64,000 nucleotides of DNA from positions 9,746 through 73,745 of the forward strand of contig CAADUZ010000013.1 of assembly GCA_900752335.1 (NCBI GenBank), given 5' to 3'. The notes beneath the pieces are model-generated. The model was not told where the DNA came from, did not search any database, and saw only the letters and a program-made list of their open reading frames with translations. This document shows positions 36,825 through 46,140 of this stretch, one piece after another. A program made the translations under genes and the position numbers. This DNA is from Clostridia bacterium (GTDB lineage Bacteria; Bacillota; Clostridia; TANB77; CAG-508). Each line of letters opens with the position of its first letter. Position 1 is the first letter of the stretch.

Positions 36825-36890
36825 GAGAATTTGGGGACAGGTCTCATTTTCCCATTTATGAGAATTTAGGACCTGTCCCTATTTTCTCAT
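36825..36890. repeat. REP-like palindromic repeat, copy 2
   Basis: GAGAATTTGGGGACAGGTCT opens the element and its near-complement, ending in GGACCTGTCCC and TTTTCTC, closes it. The core matches the copies at 2155 and 57895. It lies three bases beyond the stop codon of glyS, between glyS and the flippase gene. Confidence 0.85.
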
Positions 36891-36892
36891 TT

Positions 36893-38278
36893 TTAAAATT
36901 GTATTTTTTCTTCTAACCAACCTTCTAGTTCGTCTATTTTTATTCTTACTTGTTCCATTGTATCTCTATCTCTTATGGTTACACAGTTGTCTTCTAAAGT
37001 GTCAAAATCAATAGTTACACAGTATGGTGTTCCTATTTCGTCTTCTCTTCTATATCTCTTTCCTATGCTTCCTGCTTCGTCATAGTCACACATAAACTTT
37101 TTAGAAAGCTTGCTATATACTTCTTCAGCCTTTTCGCTCAACTTTTTAGAAAGAGGAAGAACTGCAACCTTATATGGTGCTAATGCTGGATGCAAATGTA
37201 ATACAACTCTTGTATCTCCTTCTGCAATTTCTTCTTCGTCATAGCTATTGCATAAGAATGCTAGTGCAACTCTATCACAACCAAGTGATGGCTCTATGCA
37301 ATATGGAATATATTTCTCGTTTGTTTCTGGGTCTAAATATGTCATATCCTCTTTTGAATGATTCATGTGTTGTTTTAGGTCGTAATCTGTTCTATCAGCT
37401 ATTCCCCAAAGCTCTCCCCATCCAAATGGGAATGTAAATTCTATATCTGTTGTTCCATTACTATAATGTGATAACTCTTCTTTTGAGTGATCTCTTAAAC
37501 GGATATTTTCTTCTTTCATTCCTAAACTTAATAGCCAGTTCTTGCAAAAGTCTTTCCAATATTTATGCCATTCTAAATCTGTTCCTGGTTTACAGAAAAA
37601 TTCTAGTTCCATTTGTTCAAATTCACGTGTTCTAAATGTGAAGTTACCTGGTGTTATCTCATTTCTAAAAGCTTTACCAACTTGAGCTATACCCATAGGT
37701 ATTTTTCTTCTTGTTGTACGCATAACATTTTTAAAATTAACAAATATACCTTGTGCTGTTTCTGGTCTTAAATATATTTCAGCCTTTGAATCTTCTGTAA
37801 CGCCTTGAAATGTTTTAAACATTAAATTAAATTTGCGAATATCTGTGAAATTTTCTTTTCCACAATTTGGACACGCAATATGATTTTCTTTTATAAAATT
37901 AATCATTTGCTCATTAGTCATACCATCTGCTATCATGTCTTTACCTTGCTCATGTGCCCATTCTTCAATTAATTTATCTGCCCTATGTCTTGTTTTACAA
38001 TCCTTGCAGTCGATTAGTGGATCTGAAAAATTTCCTACATGTCCAGATGCAACCCAAACTTCAGGATTCATAAGAATTGCTGCATCCAAACCTACATTAT
38101 ATTTGCTTTCTTGAACAAATTTTTTAAACCATGCTTTCTTTATGTTGTTTTTTAATTCAACCCCCAAAGGCCCGTAGTCCCATGTATTTGCTAATCCCCC
38201 ATATATTTCAGAGCCTGGATATACATATCCTCTATTCTTACAAAGGCTCACTATTTTTTCCATTGTCAAATTTTTCAT
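36893..38278 (-). CDS. glyS: Glycyl-tRNA synthetase, homodimeric class II type
   Basis: Charges tRNA-Gly. It is the single-chain alpha2 type (also called GlyQS), as in Clostridia and Archaea, not the alpha2beta2 enzyme. GYVYPGSEIYGGLANTWDYG opens the class II core, with PETAQGIFVNFKN and FRNEITPGNFTFRTREFEQM (motif 2), and PSLGCDRVALAFL (motif 3). The C-terminal anticodon-binding domain starts at about residue 360 (APYKVAVLPL). A zinc module is formed by CKDC...CPNC. The ATG at 38278 is chosen because GAAGGGA lies nine bases before it. It gives 461 aa. No T-box leader is visible upstream. Confidence 0.96.
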   Translation of the reverse strand: MKNLTMEKIVSLCKNRGYVYPGSEIYGGLANTWDYGPLGVELKNNIKKAWFKKFVQESKYNVGLDAAILMNPEVWVASGHVGNFSDPLIDCKDCKTRHRADKLIEEWAHEQGKDMIADGMTNEQMINFIKENHIACPNCGKENFTDIRKFNLMFKTFQGVTEDSKAEIYLRPETAQGIFVNFKNVMRTTRRKIPMGIAQVGKAFRNEITPGNFTFRTREFEQMELEFFCKPGTDLEWHKYWKDFCKNWLLSLGMKEENIRLRDHSKEELSHYSNGTTDIEFTFPFGWGELWGIADRTDYDLKQHMNHSKEDMTYLDPETNEKYIPYCIEPSLGCDRVALAFLCNSYDEEEIAEGDTRVVLHLHPALAPYKVAVLPLSKKLSEKAEEVYSKLSKKFMCDYDEAGSIGKRYRREDEIGTPYCVTIDFDTLEDNCVTIRDRDTMEQVRIKIDELEGWLEEKIQF

Positions 38279-38390
38279 AAAAATCATTCCCTTCTAAAGG
38301 CTTTTAACATATTATAAAAATATATTAAAAACTTGCATTATATACTTGTAAATTCTACCAATTAATTAAACAAAAGTCAAGGATAATTAT

Positions 38391-38570
38391 TTATCCACAG
38401 ACATAATTCTACCTTTTTGTATATTAATCAATTAATTTATTTATTTTACGACATTATGTTACTATTTTATTGTTATTTTTTACCATTGTTCTATCCACAG
38501 GCATGTGGATAATGTGGATAACTCTGTGAATAACTATAAATAGAGGGTTACATTTTGCAAGTTATCCACA
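38391..38570. promoter_or_regulatory. Cluster of six DnaA boxes
   Basis: Within the 450-bp gap between polC and glyS there are TTATCCACA at 38391, CTATCCACA at 38491 (one mismatch), TGTGGATAA at 38504 and 38513, TGTGAATAA at 38525, and TTATCCACA at 38562. Five match the consensus TTATNCACA exactly, two forward and three reverse. AT-rich stretches flank them (38401-38490 and 38571-38640). The rest of the gap, from 38279 to 38390, is AT-rich with no feature I can name. Confidence 0.85.
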
Positions 38571-38654
38571 AAATTATTTAGAATATTTTATGCAAACTAC
38601 TTTTTCATATATTTTTGTTAAATTTCTAATTCATGAAATACATTATGTCTATTT

Positions 38655-38720
38655 CTGTCACTTTGGTGACAGGTACCAGAGTGACAAAAGTGACGGCCTG
38701 GTGACAGGCACCAGACCGTC
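38655..38720. repeat. REP-like palindromes, GTGACAGG type, copy 3
   Basis: Two adjacent hairpins: TGTCACTTTGGT pairs with ACCAGAGTGACA, then TGACGG-CTGGTG pairs with CACCAG-CCGTCA. Related blocks occur inside copy 1 (near 2192-2232) and in the copy at 46083. It lies nine bases beyond the polC stop. Confidence 0.8.
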
Positions 38721-38729
38721 AAATTAGAA

Positions 38730-41700
38730 TTATGTGAATAGACTCATTTGGTTGCTTTGGCTCATTCCTTTTAAACAACCCACTCTGTCTAATAATTCTA
38801 TTACTGATTTTCCTATTTTTGAACGTATTTTCATATCGTCTATTGACATGAATTTTCCTTCTTTTTTTGCATCATCTATTCCTTCTGCAGCTACCGTTCC
38901 AAGTCCTGGTATGCTGTTTAGTGGTGGACGTATTCCATCTTCTTCTACTAAAAATTTTGTTGCATGTGATTTATAAAGGTCTATTGGTAAGAATTTTATT
39001 CCTCTTTCATACATTTCCAAAACTAGTTCTAGTATTGCATACATGTTCTTATCTTTTGTTGTTGCGCTATTTCCGGCTAAATCTATTTCTTTCATTTTGT
39101 TTAGCACTTTTTCTTTTCCATAACACATTATATCGCTATCAAATTCGTCTGCTCTTATTGTAAAGTACGCTGCATAATATGCTTTTGGCTGGGGCACTTT
39201 AAACCATGCTATTCTAAATGCGTTTGTTACATATGCTGCAGCATGTGCTTTTGGGAACATGTATTTTATTTTTTCACATGATTTTATATACCATTCTGGC
39301 ACGTCATGCTCTCTCATTAGTGCCACAAATTCTGCCCATTTTTCTGGGTCTTTTAAAGCTTTACCTTTACGTACAGTTTCCATTATTTTGAATGCCTTGT
39401 TTGGTGGCAAGCCTTTCTTTATTAGGTATATCATTATATCGTCACGGCAACAGATTGCCTCATTTAAGGTTACTGTACCTTCGTCTATTAAGCTTTGAGC
39501 GTTTCCAAGCCATACGTCTGTACCATGTGACAAACCAGATATACGTATTAGTTCGTCAAATGTGGTAGGTTTCGTATCTACTAACATTCCTCTAACAAAT
39601 TTCGTTCCAAATTCTGGTATTCCATAGCTTCCAACTTTGCTCTTTATTTGCTCTGGTGTTACCCCAAGTGCATCTGTTGAACTAAAAATTGACATTGTTT
39701 CTTTATCGTCAAGTGGCACTTTTGTTGGGTCTATTCCTGTTATATCAAATAACATTCTTATCATGGTTGGATCATCATGACCTAGTATATCAAGTTTTAG
39801 CAAGTTTTGGTCTATTGAGTGATAGTCAAAGTGTGTGGTTATTATGTCTGAATTAGGGTCATCTGCTGGGTGTTGTACCGGGCAAAATTCATATATCTGT
39901 CTTCCTTTTGGTACAACTATAATTCCTCCTGGGTGTTGGCCTGTGGTTCTTTTTATTCCTGTACAGCCTTGTGCTAAACGTAACACTTCTGCATTGTTTA
40001 TTGGCACTCCTCTTTCTTCGTAATATTTTTTCACATATCCAAATGCAGTTTTATCTGCTACCGTACCAACTGTTCCTGCTTTAAAGGTTGTTCCTTTACC
40101 AAAGATTACTTCAGTATATTTATGTGCTTTTGCTTGATATTCGCCGGAGAAGTTTAAGTCTATATCTGGCTCTTTATCTCCGTTAAAACCAAGGAATGTT
40201 TCAAATGGTATATCTATTCCGTCTTTTACCATTTTCGTTCCACATTTTGGACAGTCTTTATCTGGCAAGTCAAATCCACAAGCATACCCATAATCTGTAA
40301 AGTCTGAATATTTACATTTAGGGCATCTATAATGCGGTGGAAGTGAATTTACCTCTGTTATACCTGTCATATTTGCCACAAATGACGAACCAACAGAACC
40401 TCTTGAACCAACTATGTATCCATCTTCATTTGATTTCCATACAAGCTTTTGTGCAATAATGTACATTACGGAGAATCCATTTTTTATAATTGAGTTTAGC
40501 TCTTTATCTAGTCTTTCTTGTACCAAATCTGGAAGTGGATCGCCATATAGTTCATGTGCCTTGTTATATGCTATATCTTTTATTGTTTGTTCACAACCAT
40601 CGATATGTGGTGGGCATTTTTCTGGCGATATTGGGCTTATTTTCTCGCACATATCTGCTATTTTATTTGTATTTGTTACAACCACCTCGTATGCTTTTTC
40701 TTCTCCTAAATATTCAAATTCTTTAAGCATTTCTTCGGTTGTACGAAGATATAGTGGCGCTTGTTCATCTGCGTCGTCATATCCTTGCCCTGCCATTAGT
40801 ATACGTCTATAAATTTCGTCTTGTGGATCCATAAAATGTACGTCGCATGTTGCTACTACTGGCTTTCCTAGTTTATCTCCAAGTTCTACTATTTTTTTAT
40901 TTATATCTTCCAAACCTTTCGTATCTGCAACTGTTCCATCTCTAACCATAAACATATTGTTGCCTAGTGGTTGAATCTCTAAATAGTCATAGTCTTTTGC
41001 AATGTCTTCTATTTCCTCGTCTGTTTTTCCTGCTACTATTGCTCTATATATTTCGCCCTGTTCGCAGGCACTACCAAGTATTAAGCCTTCACAATTTTCT
41101 TTGTAAATAGATTTTAATATACGTGGTTTTTTATAGAAATAGTCCAAATGTGATATAGATATTAATTTATATAGGTTTCGTAATCCAACATAATTTTGTG
41201 CTAAAATAATTGCATGATATGTTGGAAGTCTTCTAAAATCTGTATTTCCTGCACATATTTTATCTATATCCTCTATTTTTTTAGCACCTTTTTCTTTAAG
41301 CATATCAAGCATTACTTTTAACACTTTAACCGTTGTATCGACGTCGTCCAAAGCTCTATGTGCCACTTCTACTTTTATTCCTAAATTTTCTGCAATTATT
41401 CCCAATTTATATTTCTTGTAATCTGGAAATAGCTCTTTTGCCAAACGTAAGGTATCCATATATGTATTTTCTAATGAATATCCTAGTTCTCCAGCATTAT
41501 ATTTTAAAAATCCTATATCGAAATCTGCATTGTGCGCAACTAAAACACTATCTCCAATAAATTCCATCATTTTAGGAAATACTTTATCTATTGTTTCTGC
41601 GTTCTTTACCATATCGTCAGTAATATTTGTAACCTCTACAACTCTTTGTGGAATTGGCTTCTCTGGATTTACAAAACATGAAAACTCATCTATAACTTCT

Positions 41701-43115
41701 CCATTTTTCATTTTCATAATACCAATTTCGGTTATTTTCTCTGTTCTAAATGAAAAACCTGTTGTTTCTAAATCTAACACACAGTATGTAGTATTCTCTA
41801 TATCTTGCCCTCTTGGGAAAGACACTACTGGCGTTCTATCTGGTGCTAAATATGCCTCCACACCATATATTACCTTTAAATCCGGATTTTTTTCGCAAAA
41901 ATGATGCGCTTCTGGAAAAGCTTGTACAACACCATGGTCTGTAATTGCTATAGACTTCATTCCCCATTTTGCTGCTCGTTTTAGTAATTCTGTTGCTGAA
42001 GTAATCCCATCCATTTGGCTCATTTGAGTATGCATGTGCAACTCTACTCGCTTTTCTTTAGCATTATCCATTCTAACTTGTTTTTTTAGGCCAGTACTTT
42101 CTATAATCACATTAGCAATAACTCCAAGTTCTTTTGCAAATGGATCAAATTGTGCTGTTCCTTCTAGCTTTATGCCTTTTGCTCCTTTTAATCTTCCAAT
42201 AAGTTCTTTTGATTTATCTCCTTCTGAAAATACTTTACAAGTTATTGTACTCGTTCCATCATATAAGTCGAACATGACAAGCACTTTGCCATTTTTTAAT
42301 TCTCTAGAATCAATGTTTAAAATCTCTCCATCTAAAACTACTTTGCCACTATCCACACTTAAATCATTAATCTTTACTAATTGTTCTTTTAATTTTAAGC
42401 TTCTTCCATAAATTAGAGGAGAAGTTTCTTCTTTTTCTTGTGGAACTTCTATTGATACACTTACTTCTTGGGGCATTCCTGAAGCTTTACTCTCGCTATT
42501 ATTACTTGTATTTTTATTTGTTTCTTTGTTATTTTTCTTTTCCTCATGCGATTCCGATGCTTCCATAGCCATTAATTGTGCTTGTTTAATTGCTTCTTGT
42601 TCAAGCATCATTGCATGTTCAAAGTATAGTTTTGTAGCATCTTCCGAAACATTTTCTACAAATTTAATTTTATATTTTAAGCCGTAAATATTTTCTATAA
42701 TTTGTGATAATATCTCGTCAAACTTTTTAGCCTCTAGTACCATCTTTCCTTTTGCTGACATATTTACCGTAATCTCTTTATCATTAATTTCTATTGTACT
42801 ATTCTTTAAAAAGGCTTTGCTTAATGGGTGATTATGTGCCATATAGCAAATAATTAAGTTCCATTCATTACATATATCCACATTAATTGCATTAGTGTAC
42901 TCTACTTTTACATGTGCTTCAAATATATTAAATCTCTGCTTCAAATACTGCTCAAATTTATATATATCTTCTATTTTTATAAACTCATCTGCAGAAATAA
43001 TTAACTCTATTTTATTTGTCTTTTTAAACAAATTTATAGACTTAATTTTTCCAGCATTTAATGAAAAACTCTCTGAATTATAATCTTTAAATATTTCTTT
43101 AATTGTTTTTTCCAT
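38730..43115 (-). CDS. polC: DNA polymerase III subunit alpha, Gram-positive type
   Basis: Replicative polymerase of low-GC Gram-positives, 1461 aa. An N-terminal region of about 250 residues is followed by an OB domain (about 255-340), a PHP domain starting VELHMHTQMSQMDG (about 358) and split by the proofreading exonuclease (CVLDLETTGFSF, about 445, with HNADFDIGFL later). The polymerase core follows, with a zinc module CPKCKYSD...CPKCGTK (about 945-975), the active-site region EPDIDLNFSGE, and a C-terminal helix-hairpin-helix. The insert near residue 195 is Asn/Lys-rich. AGGAGA precedes the ATG. The rseP gene is 29 bp upstream, so polC may end an envelope/translation run. Confidence 0.98.
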   Translation of the reverse strand: MEKTIKEIFKDYNSESFSLNAGKIKSINLFKKTNKIELIISADEFIKIEDIYKFEQYLKQRFNIFEAHVKVEYTNAINVDICNEWNLIICYMAHNHPLSKAFLKNSTIEINDKEITVNMSAKGKMVLEAKKFDEILSQIIENIYGLKYKIKFVENVSEDATKLYFEHAMMLEQEAIKQAQLMAMEASESHEEKKNNKETNKNTSNNSESKASGMPQEVSVSIEVPQEKEETSPLIYGRSLKLKEQLVKINDLSVDSGKVVLDGEILNIDSRELKNGKVLVMFDLYDGTSTITCKVFSEGDKSKELIGRLKGAKGIKLEGTAQFDPFAKELGVIANVIIESTGLKKQVRMDNAKEKRVELHMHTQMSQMDGITSATELLKRAAKWGMKSIAITDHGVVQAFPEAHHFCEKNPDLKVIYGVEAYLAPDRTPVVSFPRGQDIENTTYCVLDLETTGFSFRTEKITEIGIMKMKNGEVIDEFSCFVNPEKPIPQRVVEVTNITDDMVKNAETIDKVFPKMMEFIGDSVLVAHNADFDIGFLKYNAGELGYSLENTYMDTLRLAKELFPDYKKYKLGIIAENLGIKVEVAHRALDDVDTTVKVLKVMLDMLKEKGAKKIEDIDKICAGNTDFRRLPTYHAIILAQNYVGLRNLYKLISISHLDYFYKKPRILKSIYKENCEGLILGSACEQGEIYRAIVAGKTDEEIEDIAKDYDYLEIQPLGNNMFMVRDGTVADTKGLEDINKKIVELGDKLGKPVVATCDVHFMDPQDEIYRRILMAGQGYDDADEQAPLYLRTTEEMLKEFEYLGEEKAYEVVVTNTNKIADMCEKISPISPEKCPPHIDGCEQTIKDIAYNKAHELYGDPLPDLVQERLDKELNSIIKNGFSVMYIIAQKLVWKSNEDGYIVGSRGSVGSSFVANMTGITEVNSLPPHYRCPKCKYSDFTDYGYACGFDLPDKDCPKCGTKMVKDGIDIPFETFLGFNGDKEPDIDLNFSGEYQAKAHKYTEVIFGKGTTFKAGTVGTVADKTAFGYVKKYYEERGVPINNAEVLRLAQGCTGIKRTTGQHPGGIIVVPKGRQIYEFCPVQHPADDPNSDIITTHFDYHSIDQNLLKLDILGHDDPTMIRMLFDITGIDPTKVPLDDKETMSIFSSTDALGVTPEQIKSKVGSYGIPEFGTKFVRGMLVDTKPTTFDELIRISGLSHGTDVWLGNAQSLIDEGTVTLNEAICCRDDIMIYLIKKGLPPNKAFKIMETVRKGKALKDPEKWAEFVALMREHDVPEWYIKSCEKIKYMFPKAHAAAYVTNAFRIAWFKVPQPKAYYAAYFTIRADEFDSDIMCYGKEKVLNKMKEIDLAGNSATTKDKNMYAILELVLEMYERGIKFLPIDLYKSHATKFLVEEDGIRPPLNSIPGLGTVAAEGIDDAKKEGKFMSIDDMKIRSKIGKSVIELLDRVGCLKGMSQSNQMSLFT

Positions 43116-43144
43116 GAGTTCATCTCCTAGTAAAAATTTTTAGT

Positions 43145-43880
43145 TTATCCAATAATTCTATCTATATCATTAAATGCAACAAATATAGATAAAGTTATTA
43201 ATGCTGCAAAACCTATCATTTGCAATTTTAATTCAAAGTTTTCTTTTAATGGCTTTCTTCTAATTGCTTCTATTATGTAAATTAATATTTTCCCTCCATC
43301 AAGTGGCGGAACTGGAAGTAAGTTTGTAACCCCAAGTGACATTGAAACTACTGCCATAATGTATAAAAAGTCTATAACTGTATTAGTTTGAGCCACAACC
43401 TCCGATATTCCAATAGGTCCCATAAGGTCATCTGCTGTTACATTTCCAGTAAATATCATTTTTATGCTTTCCCACATAGCTAGTATAAAATTGCCTGTAG
43501 AATTTATTGCATCTCCAAAGTTTCCGATTATTATTGTTGCTAAAATAATATATAAAAATATTGCAAATATAATATTTACTAGGCCACCTGCCGCTACAAT
43601 AGCAATTTTTTTCGGTATGCTAGCCATGCTAAAGGAACCCTCTTCTTCAGAACGTTCCTCCTCTCCTAACATATTTACATATCCACCGAAGTGGTATTAG
43701 TCTAATAGAATATTTCGTTTTTTTAGTTTGTTTAGACCAAATTAGCGGTCCAAACCCTATTGCAAACTCATTTACTTTTATTTTGCACAAACGGGCAACA
43801 ATAAAGTGTCCCATTTCGTGTATCAAAACTAAAAATCCAAGTATAATTACTATTTTAATAACTGTAATGATAATACCCAT
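43145..43880 (-). CDS. rseP: Site-2 membrane protease, RseP/RasP-like, frameshifted
   Basis: Zinc intramembrane protease. The first part (ATG at 43880) contains LIHEMGHFIVA with the HExxH active site. Its frame then reads IPLRWICKY instead of the family's IPLGGYVNM; removing one base from CTTCGGTGG (near 43699) restores GGYVNMLGEEER and joins it to the second frame, which runs to the stop at 43145. The second part has the GGLVNIIFA helix, GPIGI and NLLPVPPLDGG, the other metal-binding segment. The joined protein is about 245 aa and goes from the second helix almost directly to GPIGI, with no PDZ domain, unlike RasP of about 420 aa. cdsA lies 21 bp upstream, the usual order. An error or recent mutation explains the break. 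Confidence 0.88.
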
Positions 43881-43901
43881 AAGCTAAAAAATAACTCCTT
43901 C

Positions 43902-44708
43902 TTAAATTACACTTAATAAAAAGTATGCAAATGGTAAAATAAATATTACACTATCTATTCTGTCTAATAATCCTCCATGTCCTGGAATTAAGTTGCTATA
44001 ATCTTTAATATCGCAGTATCTTTTGATGCTTGACGCTGCTAAATCTCCTATTTGGCTTATAACGCTCAAGAATACTGATATTCCAAATATATACACATAG
44101 TTAAAGTCTGTTCCGAAGAAACTATTGCATATTAGTGTATATATTAAGCTGAAAATTATTGCACCAAATCCGCCCGCCAAACAACCTTCTACCGATTTGT
44201 TTGGGCTTATAGGCGTAAATTTATGTTTTCCAAATTTCTTACCTATGAAATATGCAAATATATCTGTTCCCCATGCTATAAAGAAAACATACCAAATTAA
44301 AATTTTTCCATTTTCTAAACTATCACGTATTAGTGGCGCAAACATTAAGAAAAATACAATATAACATATTCCAAGCAGTGAAATTGCAATATCGTTTATA
44401 TTTCTTTTCATATTAGTAGCAATACTTTGTACAAATAATACAAGTATATTCATTAGAATTAATAAAGTAATTACTGGAAGTACATATTCTCCCGGAATAA
44501 CATGTATTAATGAAATTAGCCCTGCTGTGACGTATCCCGTCCACTGTATTGGTTTTGCTTTTTCCTTAAACGCTTTGTAAAATTCATGTAAACTCATAAT
44601 AGCAACTATACTTATAAAAATGTCTACTATGTATTTATTAGCAAATATTAATATAACTGCGAATATTGGAAATAATACTATTCCTGATAAAACTCTTTTA
44701 ATGCTCAT
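43902..44708 (-). CDS. cdsA: Phosphatidate cytidylyltransferase
   Basis: Membrane enzyme making CDP-diacylglycerol from phosphatidate and CTP, the branch point of phospholipid synthesis. About seven to eight membrane helices; the signature near the C terminus (about residues 240-255) reads PGHGGLLDRIDSV, and GTDIFAYFIGKKFGKHK near residue 150 is also conserved. A length of 268 aa is normal. AAAGGA precedes the ATG. The gene order uppS-cdsA-rseP is preserved, with spacings of 25 and 21 bp. Its product is used by PgsA, encoded at 59995. Confidence 0.96.
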   Translation of the reverse strand: MSIKRVLSGIVLFPIFAVILIFANKYIVDIFISIVAIMSLHEFYKAFKEKAKPIQWTGYVTAGLISLIHVIPGEYVLPVITLLILMNILVLFVQSIATNMKRNINDIAISLLGICYIVFFLMFAPLIRDSLENGKILIWYVFFIAWGTDIFAYFIGKKFGKHKFTPISPNKSVEGCLAGGFGAIIFSLIYTLICNSFFGTDFNYVYIFGISVFLSVISQIGDLAASSIKRYCDIKDYSNLIPGHGGLLDRIDSVIFILPFAYFLLSVI

Positions 44709-44733
44709 CTCTTGTCCTTTCTAATTTTATATA

Positions 44734-45456
44734 TTATTTTCCGCCAAATTTTCTATTTCTATTTTCAAAAGTCTTAATTGCTTCTAATAAATCCTCTTCT
44801 GAAAAATCTGGCCAATACTTATCAATAAACAAAAATTCTGTATACGCTAATTGCCATAGTAAGAAGTTGCTTATTCTTAACTCTCCACCAGGTCTTATTA
44901 ATAAATCTGGTTCCGGTTCTCCTTTTGTATATAAATTATTGGAAATTAATTCTTCGTTTATATCTTCTATTTCAAGCTCATTATTTTTTACTTTTTCCGA
45001 TATATTTCTTACAGCTCTTGCAATTTCTGCTCTTCCACCATAATTAAAAGCAATATTTAAAGTAAGCCCTGTATTATTTTTAGATTTTTCAACTATTTTT
45101 TCTATACTCTCTTTTAATCCTTTATCTAAATTCTCTATATCGCCCAAGACTCTAATTCTAATATTACGTAAACTTTCTTTGTTCAAAAATTTATCCAAAT
45201 AAGTTCTTAATAATATCATTAATGCTCCCACTTCTTCTTTAGTTCTTTTCCAATTTTCTGTTGAAAAAGCATATACCGTCATATATTGAAGCCCAATGTC
45301 ATTCGCAAATGCAGCTATTTTTTCTAGAGTTTCCGCTCCTGCTTTATGACCAAGCTTTGTATCAATTCCTTTTTCTTTCGCCCATCTCCTGTTTCCGTCC
45401 ATTATTATAGCTATGTGTTTAGGCATATATTCCTTATCTATATCATTTATTGTCAT
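44734..45456 (-). CDS. uppS: Undecaprenyl diphosphate synthase
   Basis: Cis-prenyltransferase building the C55 lipid carrier for wall synthesis. The pyrophosphate-binding loop IAIIMDGNRRWAKEKG (residues 15-30), FSTENWKR (about 75), LNIAFNYGGRAEI (about 147) and the C-terminal DLLIRPGGELRISNFLLWQ (about 193) with the terminal RFGG are present. A length of 240 aa is normal. AAAAGGAG precedes the ATG. It lies 22 bp after frr and 25 bp before cdsA in a run conserved across bacteria. Confidence 0.97.
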   Translation of the reverse strand: MTINDIDKEYMPKHIAIIMDGNRRWAKEKGIDTKLGHKAGAETLEKIAAFANDIGLQYMTVYAFSTENWKRTKEEVGALMILLRTYLDKFLNKESLRNIRIRVLGDIENLDKGLKESIEKIVEKSKNNTGLTLNIAFNYGGRAEIARAVRNISEKVKNNELEIEDINEELISNNLYTKGEPEPDLLIRPGGELRISNFLLWQLAYTEFLFIDKYWPDFSEEDLLEAIKTFENRNRKFGGK

Positions 45457-45478
45457 ACCTTGTATTTTCTCCTTTTAA

Positions 45479-46027
45479 CTATACACTCATTATTTCCTTT
45501 TCTTTCTTTTCTAGTATATTATCAATTTCGTCCACATATTTATCGGTTAATTTTTGTATACTATCTTCTGCACTTTTTAATTCGTCTTCTGATATTTCAG
45601 AATTTTTTTGCATAGCTTTAGCTTCGTCTATTGCATCTCTTCTAATACTTCTAATTGCAACTTTTGCTTCTTCAGCCATCTTTCTTATATCTTTTACTAT
45701 TTCTTTTCTTCTCTCTTCATTTAATTCAGGAAAAGCTAGTCTTATTACTTTTCCATCATTTGATGGATTAATTCCTATATCTGACTTTAAAATTTCCTTT
45801 TCAATTTCTTTTAATATACTTGCATCCCATGGTTGAATAACAATTAATCTTGCCTCTGGAACTGAAATTCCTGCAACTTGATTAATTGGCGTTGGTGTTC
45901 CATAATAATCTATAGTAATTTTGTTTAAAATTGCTGGATTTGCTCTACCAGCTCTTATTTCTGCTAAATTCTCCTCATATACACTTACTGATTTCATCAT
46001 TTTTTCTTCAAATTTATCTAAATTCAT
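45479..46027 (-). CDS. frr: Ribosome recycling factor
   Basis: Splits post-termination ribosomes together with EF-G. The characteristic segments are present: VYEENLAEIRAGRANPAIL (about residues 17-35), IDYYGTPTPINQVAGISVPE (about 40-59), and EERRKEIVKDIRKMAEEAKVAIRSIRRDA (about 109-137). The start at 46027 is chosen because it gives the standard N terminus MNLDKFEEKM and 182 aa; a GTG at 46042 would add five residues and has AGGAG at a long distance. pyrH lies upstream and uppS downstream, the common order. Confidence 0.96.
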   Translation of the reverse strand: MNLDKFEEKMMKSVSVYEENLAEIRAGRANPAILNKITIDYYGTPTPINQVAGISVPEARLIVIQPWDASILKEIEKEILKSDIGINPSNDGKVIRLAFPELNEERRKEIVKDIRKMAEEAKVAIRSIRRDAIDEAKAMQKNSEISEDELKSAEDSIQKLTDKYVDEIDNILEKKEKEIMSV

Positions 46028-46082
46028 AACTTCTCTTCGCACAATATTTTGCGCTCTCCTTTCTTTTTATTTTCTATTTTTA

Positions 46083-46140
46083 ACCTGTCCCAAAAGGTGA
46101 CAAAAGTGGCAGTTTGGTGACAGGTACGAAAGTGACATTA
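46083..46140. repeat. REP-like repeat, GTGACAGG type, copy 4
   Basis: Contains CCTGTCCCAAAAGGTGAC, GTGACAGGTAC and GTGACA blocks that match copies 1 and 3, partly as inverted arms. It begins right at the TAA stop codon of pyrH. Confidence 0.75.

Noticed and set aside
38279..38390. T-box leader for glyS
   Set aside because: No GGTGG-type T-box sequence, specifier loop or terminator-antiterminator pair is visible upstream of the glyS start.
38279..38730. Bidirectional origin of replication (oriC) in the DnaA-box region
   Set aside because: Genes on both sides point the same way and no dnaA, dnaN, recF, gyrB or rpmH is near. The DnaA boxes are kept as a finding, but not called as oriC.
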